Below are positions 59,251-64,000 of a stretch of 64,000 bases of DNA, one piece after another. The DNA comes from Xanthomonas hortorum (lineage in GTDB: Bacteria > Pseudomonadota > Gammaproteobacteria > Xanthomonadales > Xanthomonadaceae): assembly GCF_002940005.1 (NCBI RefSeq), contig NZ_MDEF01000013.1. One strand, given 5' to 3'. The first letter of the stretch is position 1. Each line of letters begins with the position of its first letter. The translations under genes were made by a program, and so were the position numbers. The notes under the pieces were generated by a model. The model had not been told where the DNA came from and ran no database searches. It worked only from the letters and a program-made list of their open reading frames with translations.

Positions 59251-60174
59251 ATGAAAATCATCTTCGCCGGTACGCCGGATTTTGCCGTCGCCTCGTTGCG
59301 CGCTGCCGCGCAGCGACATGAAGTGGTGGCGGTCTATACCCAGCCGGATCGGCCTGCCGGCCGCGGCCGTGGGCTGACCGCCTCGCCGGTCAAGCTGGAA
59401 GCGATCGCGCGCGGCATCCCGGTGTTTCAGCCGCAAACGCTGCGCTCGCCCGAGGCCCTTGCGACGCTGCGCGCGCTCGATGCCGACCTGATGGTGGTGG
59501 TGGCTTACGGCTTGATCCTGCCCAAGGCAGTGCTGGCCGCGCCGACCTACGGCTGCTGGAACGTGCATGCCTCGTTACTGCCGCGCTGGCGTGGCGCCGC
59601 GCCGATCCAGCGTGCGATCGAGGCCGGCGATACCGAAACCGGCGTGTGCCTGATGCAGATGGAAGCCGGTCTGGATACCGGCCCGGTGCTGCTGTCGCAA
59701 CGTCTGGAGATCGGGGAGCAGGAAACCGGCGGGCAGCTGCATGACCGCCTCGCCGCGCTGGGTGCGCAGGTGCTGTCCGATGGACTGGGGTTGCTGCGTG
59801 CCGGCGTTCGCCCGGTGGCGCAACCTCAGCCGGCCGAGGGTGTGACCTACGCGCACAAGCTGGACAAGGCGCAGGCGCGGCTGGACTGGGCGCAGCCGGC
59901 GCAGGAGCTGGCGCGGCGCGTGCGCGCGTTCAATCCATGGCCGGTGGCCGAGGCGATGCTGGCCGGTGAGCGTGTGCGCCTGCATGGCGCAGTGGCGCTG
60001 GACCTGGCACATCGGCAGGCGCCGGGCACGTTGCTGGCCGCCAGCAAGCAGGGCATCGATATCGCCTGCGGTGCGGGTGCGTTGCGGGTACGCGTCTTGC
60101 AGCGCGAGGGCGGCAAGGCGATCACCGCCGCCGACTACCTCAACGCGCGCCGCGATCTGCCGGCGCTGACCTGA
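59251..60174 (+). CDS. fmt: Methionyl-tRNA formyltransferase
   Basis: Formylates initiator Met-tRNA. 307 residues starting at MKIIFAGTPDFAVASL. The 10-formyl-THF site has the signature WNVHASLLPRWRGAAPIQRA (Asn and His catalytic) and MQMEAGLDTGPVL (Asp). The longer frame from 59197 runs through the repeat and is rejected. The stop overlaps the rsmB start by one base. Confidence 0.97.
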   Translation: MKIIFAGTPDFAVASLRAAAQRHEVVAVYTQPDRPAGRGRGLTASPVKLEAIARGIPVFQPQTLRSPEALATLRALDADLMVVVAYGLILPKAVLAAPTYGCWNVHASLLPRWRGAAPIQRAIEAGDTETGVCLMQMEAGLDTGPVLLSQRLEIGEQETGGQLHDRLAALGAQVLSDGLGLLRAGVRPVAQPQPAEGVTYAHKLDKAQARLDWAQPAQELARRVRAFNPWPVAEAMLAGERVRLHGAVALDLAHRQAPGTLLAASKQGIDIACGAGALRVRVLQREGGKAITAADYLNARRDLPALT

Positions 60175-61484
60175 TGTCGACGGAAGCCGCCACTGCCGGC
60201 GTTGCCTCGCGTCTGGCTGCAGCGCGGGTGCTGACGGCGGTGTTCGACCAGGGCCGCTCGCTCAAGGCCGAACTGGCCGCGAGCTTGCCCGGCCTGAGCG
60301 ATCCGCGTGACCGCGCGCTGGTGGAGGCGATCTGTTTTGCGGTGCTGCGCCGCCGCCCGGCCTACGACGTAGCGCTGCGGCAGTGGCTGGAGCGCCCGTT
60401 GCCGCCGCGCGATGCCGAACTGAAAGCGCTGCTGATGGCCGGCTTCGCCCAGCTCGACGTGCTGCAACTGCCTGCGCATGCGGCGTTGTCGGCCACCGTA
60501 GACGCGTGTCGTGCGCTGGGCCGGCCGCGTCAGGCCGGCATGGTCAACGCGATCCTGCGGCGTGCGCAGCGCGAAGGATTTCCGGCAGTGTCTGCCGATG
60601 CCGGTTGGCCGTCCTGGTTGCGCAAGCAGCTGCGTGCCGATTGGGGCGACCACGCCGAAACCATCTTTGTGGCAAGCGCGCTGATGGCGCCGATGTGGCT
60701 GCGGGTGCATCGCGGGCGCACCGATCCGGCCGCGTATGTCGCGCGTCTGGCCGAACTGGGCATCGCTGCGGAAACCGATCCGGTGTTGCCGGATGCGGTG
60801 CGCTTGCACAGTGCGCTGCCGGTGAGTCAGTTGCCGGGTTTTGCCGAAGGCGAGGTCTCGGTGCAGGACGGCTCTGCGCAGCAGGTGGCCGATGCACTGC
60901 CGTTGGCTCCATCGGCGCGCGTGCTCGATGCCTGCGCCGCGCCCGGTGGCAAGGCGGCGCATCTGCTGGAACGCCATCCGGGCCTGCAGCTTACCGCGCT
61001 GGATGTGGATGCGCGCCGGCTGGAACGCGTGCAGCAGACCCTGCAGCGCACCGTGCCGGGCGCGCAGGTGACGCTGCATGCGGCCGACGCCGCCGACCCC
61101 GCCGCGTGGTGGGACGGGCAGCCGTTCGATGCGGTGCTGCTGGATGCGCCGTGTTCGGCCACCGGCGTGGTGCGCCGTCAGCCGGATGTGCTGCTGCATC
61201 GCCGTGCCGACGATATCGATGCGGTGTGCGCCTTGCAGGCGCGCCTGCTCGATGCGGCCTGGCGCACGCTGCGTCCGGGCGGGCAGTTGCTTTACACCAC
61301 CTGTTCCTTGCTCGCGCGTGAGAACCAGGCCCAGGTGGAGGCGTTTTTGCAACGCACCGCCGATGCACAGGCGCAGCCGCTAGGTGCGCAGTTCGGGCAT
61401 GCAGCAGGTGCCGGGCGCCAGCGGTTTCCAGGCGAGCAGCACTGCGACGGATTTTTCTACGCGCTTTTGCTAAAAACCTCCTGA
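60174..61484 (+). CDS. rsmB: 16S rRNA m5C967 methyltransferase RsmB (Sun)
   Basis: SAM-dependent methyltransferase of the small-subunit rRNA. 436 residues: N-terminal NusB-like RNA-binding domain (residues ~10-140), SAM site VLDACAAPGGKAAHLLE, catalytic cysteines in LDAPCSATGVVRR and YTTCSLLARENQ. Its start overlaps the fmt stop (TGATG). def-fmt-rsmB is the standard arrangement. Confidence 0.96.
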   Translation: MSTEAATAGVASRLAAARVLTAVFDQGRSLKAELAASLPGLSDPRDRALVEAICFAVLRRRPAYDVALRQWLERPLPPRDAELKALLMAGFAQLDVLQLPAHAALSATVDACRALGRPRQAGMVNAILRRAQREGFPAVSADAGWPSWLRKQLRADWGDHAETIFVASALMAPMWLRVHRGRTDPAAYVARLAELGIAAETDPVLPDAVRLHSALPVSQLPGFAEGEVSVQDGSAQQVADALPLAPSARVLDACAAPGGKAAHLLERHPGLQLTALDVDARRLERVQQTLQRTVPGAQVTLHAADAADPAAWWDGQPFDAVLLDAPCSATGVVRRQPDVLLHRRADDIDAVCALQARLLDAAWRTLRPGGQLLYTTCSLLARENQAQVEAFLQRTADAQAQPLGAQFGHAAGAGRQRFPGEQHCDGFFYALLLKTS

Positions 61485-61531
61485 TCGCGCGCCGAGTCGG
61501 CGCTCCCTCCTGCTTCCCACTGCCGCCGGCC

Positions 61532-63253
61532 ATGCTCAAGACCCGTGCTTCCACCGATTTCTGGCTGCTGGCCATCACCGCTGTATTGGTCATCGGTGCC
61601 GGCCTGGGATTGCGTGAACCCTGGCCGGCGGACGAGCCGCGTTTTGCGCTGGTCGCCAAGCAGATGGTGCTGAGCGGCGACTGGCTGTTCCCGCATCGCG
61701 GCAACGAGCTGTACTCGGACAAGCCGCCGATGCTGATGTGGCTGCAGGCGCTGTTCTACACGCTGCTGGGCAATTGGCGGGTGGCGTTCCTGCTGCCGTC
61801 GCTGCTGGCAGCCCTGGGCACGCTGGCCTGCGTGTACGACCTGGGGCGGCGGCTGTGGACCCGGCGCGTCGGCCTGTATGCGGCCTGGATGCTGCTGTTC
61901 ACGTTGCACTTCACCTTCCAGGCCAAGAAGGCGCAGATCGACCCGCTGGTGGTGTTCTGGATCACCCTGGCCAATTACGGCCTGTTGCGCCATCTGTTGA
62001 TGGGCCCGGCCTGGCGCTGGTGGACGCTGGGCTGGTTCGCCGCCGGGCTGGGCGTGATCACCAAGGGCGTTGGCGTGATCGCGTTGCTGATGCTGATCCC
62101 GGCCGGCATTGCGTCGGCGCGCGGTTGGCCGGGCGTACGCGTGCATGTGCGCGATCGGCGCTTCTGGCTGGGGCCGCTGTTTTTCTTTGTCGCGATCCTG
62201 CTGTGGTTCGTGCCGATGATGGTGACCGCGCTGACCGCAGGTCAGCCCGAATACCGCGTGTATCTCAACGACATCCTGCTGCGCCAGACCGCCAAGCGCT
62301 ACGCCAGCTCCTGGGACCACGCGCAACCGGTCTGGTACCACTTGAAGGGCATGGCCACGATGTGGCTGCCGACCATCCTGCTGCTGCCATGGGCGATCCC
62401 GGCCTGGCGGCGCCGGCTCAAGCGCCGCGATCCGCGCTATCTGCTGCCGCTGGCATGGTGGCTGTTGGTGCTGGTGTTCTTCACCATTCCCAGCGGCAAG
62501 CGCGATGTCTACATCCTGCCGGCGCTGCCGATGTTCTGCCTGGCGCTGGCGCCGTTGGCGGCGGGGCTGTTGCGCCGGGCCGGGGTGCAGCGCGTGTTGT
62601 TCGGATTCGCGCTGCTGCTGACGGTGGTCTTCAGTGTTGGCGGGGTGGCGATGCTGATCGGGCATCCGGGCTTCGAGCAGAAGATCATGGACAGCCGCGG
62701 AGTCGGCAGCGAGGCGACCGACCCGCTCGGCTGGCTGTTGCTGGCGGTGGGGGTGTGGGGCGTGGCCAGCCTGCTGTTGCTGCGGGTGCGCCGCTCCGCG
62801 CTTGCGGTCGCCTCGCTGCTGGGTGCGTGGTGGGTGGCGTTCGGGCTGGTCTGCTACCCGATCTTCAACGACTCCAGCTCGTCGGGCGCGATGATGCGCG
62901 AAGCCGGGCGCCGGATCGGGGTGGATGCGCAGCTCGGGCTGGTGGCCTGGAAAGAGCAGAATCTGCTGATGGCCGACCGCCCCGCGCAGACCTTCGGCTT
63001 CAAGGTGCCGTGGGAACAACAGCTGCAACGCGGGGTGACCTGGCAGGCAGAGCAGCCTGCGCAACGCTGGCTGTTGGTACAGGAGACGGCGTTGCTGGCC
63101 TGCGTGGATCGCAGTCGCAGCCAATTGGTGGGTGTGGCCAACCGTCGTCGCTGGTGGCTGGTGCCGGCCGATGCGGTGCGCGGCAGCTGCGTGGCGAGCT
63201 CCAACGAGCGGGCGGTGGAAGCGCAGGAGCAGGGCAACCTGGAGACCGAATGA
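61532..63253 (+). CDS. ArnT/PMT-like glycosyltransferase (GT83, GT-C fold)
   Basis: 573 residues with about twelve TM segments in the N-terminal 430 residues and a periplasmic C-terminal domain. The catalytic loop REPWPADEPRFALVAKQM carries the Asp-Glu pair of ArnT and PMT-type enzymes, followed by GDWLFPHRGNELYSDKPPM. Such enzymes use a polyprenyl-phosphate sugar donor, often to modify lipid A or other envelope glycans. No arn operon is in the window, so the donor sugar is unknown. It starts 47 bp after rsmB and is followed by a WaaL-type gene. Confidence 0.87.
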   Translation: MLKTRASTDFWLLAITAVLVIGAGLGLREPWPADEPRFALVAKQMVLSGDWLFPHRGNELYSDKPPMLMWLQALFYTLLGNWRVAFLLPSLLAALGTLACVYDLGRRLWTRRVGLYAAWMLLFTLHFTFQAKKAQIDPLVVFWITLANYGLLRHLLMGPAWRWWTLGWFAAGLGVITKGVGVIALLMLIPAGIASARGWPGVRVHVRDRRFWLGPLFFFVAILLWFVPMMVTALTAGQPEYRVYLNDILLRQTAKRYASSWDHAQPVWYHLKGMATMWLPTILLLPWAIPAWRRRLKRRDPRYLLPLAWWLLVLVFFTIPSGKRDVYILPALPMFCLALAPLAAGLLRRAGVQRVLFGFALLLTVVFSVGGVAMLIGHPGFEQKIMDSRGVGSEATDPLGWLLLAVGVWGVASLLLLRVRRSALAVASLLGAWWVAFGLVCYPIFNDSSSSGAMMREAGRRIGVDAQLGLVAWKEQNLLMADRPAQTFGFKVPWEQQLQRGVTWQAEQPAQRWLLVQETALLACVDRSRSQLVGVANRRRWWLVPADAVRGSCVASSNERAVEAQEQGNLETE

Positions 63254-63405
63254 GGGCACTGAGCACTCGTCCCGGGCCCGATTTGCGCCGCGTCAATGCG
63301 GTCACCGGCCGCTGTCTAGCGACGATTCATGCGGGACATCGTTAGCTTGGCCGGCATTGCCGCTGCGTGTTGCCCGCTTTACCTCCCTTTCGCCACCGAT
63401 GCTCG

Positions 63406-64000
63406 ATGAATTCCTTGCCCACTCAACCCGCTTCGCTGTCGCAGCCTGCCCCCATCGCATCGCGGGCAGGCGTGCGCATCGCCGAACTGGGCGTGTTCCT
63501 GATGACCGCACTGGTGGTCAGCATGCCAAGCGGCCTGCTGCCGTTCGGCGTGTGCCTGCTGCTCGGTTCGCTGGTGGGTTGGCACAACCTGCGTGCGGGC
63601 ATCGTCACGCGCGATGGGTCGCTACGTGCGCTGGGCTGGCTGACGGCGGCGGTCATCGCGATGTCGCTGCTGTCGATCGCCCTGTTCGAACATGGGCTGC
63701 GCGACGTCGATAACCGCTCGCGCTTTCTGGTGTTGCCGTGGGCTGCGTTGTGGGCGTACGCGCTGCAGCCGCGCCAGGTCTGGTTGTGGCGCGGCGCACT
63801 GGCCGGCGTGTTCGCAGCCATGTTGATCGCCTTGTTGCAGGTGATGAACGGTGCCGACCGCGCGGAAGGCTTTACCAACGCGATTGTGTTTGCCGATATC
63901 ACGCTGATGCTGCTGGTGGTGGCGGTGTTCTGTCGCCCGGTCGGCAACGTGCGCTGGCTGGTCGGCGCGGCCATCGCTGCGGTGGTGGTCATCGTGCTCA
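63406..64000 (+). CDS. O-antigen ligase-like membrane protein (WaaL family), 3' end beyond the window
   Basis: Partial: at least 198 residues, open to the window edge. Starting MNSLPTQPASLSQP, it has regularly spaced hydrophobic segments: about residues 26-50 (ELGVFLMTALVVSMPSGLLP), 55-62 (LLLGSLVG), 80-95 (LGWLTAAVIAMSLLSIALF), 110-122 (LVLPWAALWAYAL), 130-145, 165-176 and 185 onward. The pattern RDVDNRSRFLVLPW followed by GFTNAIVFADITLMLL resembles the WaaL/RfaL superfamily that joins O-antigen to lipid A-core. Its place after a GT83-like gene suggests a lipopolysaccharide region. The call is moderate because the ligase-specific periplasmic loop lies outside the window. Confidence 0.6.
   Translation, partial: MNSLPTQPASLSQPAPIASRAGVRIAELGVFLMTALVVSMPSGLLPFGVCLLLGSLVGWHNLRAGIVTRDGSLRALGWLTAAVIAMSLLSIALFEHGLRDVDNRSRFLVLPWAALWAYALQPRQVWLWRGALAGVFAAMLIALLQVMNGADRAEGFTNAIVFADITLMLLVVAVFCRPVGNVRWLVGAAIAAVVVIVL

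Noticed and set aside
61457..63259. 600-codon open frame opposite the GT83-like gene
   Set aside because: Gln/His/Arg-rich mirror of a hydrophobic membrane protein; this is the typical antisense product of Leu/Val/Ala codons.

Overview
The window is high-GC gammaproteobacterial chromosome, almost certainly Xanthomonas or a close Xanthomonadaceae relative. The evidence is the protein content (monomeric NADP isocitrate dehydrogenase next to aceK, Rho with a very long Gln-rich N-terminus, RhlB with a long basic tail, MdtABC, a large SppA, zinc-free TopA with a Lys/Ala tail) and the intergenic repeats (a TGTAGGAGCGC palindromic family and GGGAATC-type heptamers). I see no rRNA, tRNA, CRISPR array, insertion sequence, integrase or prophage gene. 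This is core chromosome with mostly housekeeping operons.

Layout. 0.2-8 kb, plus strand: peptidoglycan-recycling pair amiD and ddpX, small cysteine-rich and membrane proteins, two exported EF-hand proteins, a HAD phosphatase, two exported proteins of unknown role, and the 2-oxoadipate dioxygenase hglS. 8-16 kb, minus strand: RND efflux system mdtABC. 16-26 kb, plus strand: exported M20 amidohydrolase, queF, a small LysM protein, a lipoprotein, icd, aceK and a TonB-C-like exported protein. 26-31 kb: rho and trxA diverge from rhlB, as in many gammaproteobacteria. 30.5-35 kb, plus strand: ftsE-ftsX-(dual-receiver regulator)-ung, then the heat-shock sigma factor rpoH. 35-41.6 kb: TRIC-like channel and ndh (minus); membrane protein, NYN/LOTUS protein and glutathione transferase (plus, overlapping); priA (minus). 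42-47 kb, plus: a membrane-anchored protein resembling a degenerate ECF sigma factor overlapping a DUF3106 gene, a MATE exporter and sppA. 47-58.5 kb, mostly minus: a small lipoprotein, an SDR (plus), two overlapping DUF4124 genes, tsaC, topA, two GYF_2 proteins, smg, dprA and a LysM protein. 58.6-64 kb, plus: def-fmt-rsmB, a GT83-like glycosyltransferase and the start of a WaaL-type ligase cut by the window end.

Most interesting: (1) the fused sigma-like/membrane protein with its DUF3106 partner (42.1-43.8 kb); (2) two paralogous GYF_2 proteins, one fused to a full pilin-like domain, inside the usually conserved dprA-smg-topA-tsaC cluster; (3) Rho with a prion-like Gln/Asn-rich N-terminal segment; (4) two perfect DnaA boxes in inverted array upstream of priA; (5) near-identical palindromic elements in opposite orientation bracketing 17 kb; (6) a dual-receiver regulator with a dead first receiver, co-transcribed with ftsEX and ung.

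Starts were moved from the longest reading frame where a ribosome-binding site, signal peptide or family length favoured a later codon. All homology calls come from reading motifs, not from database searches.
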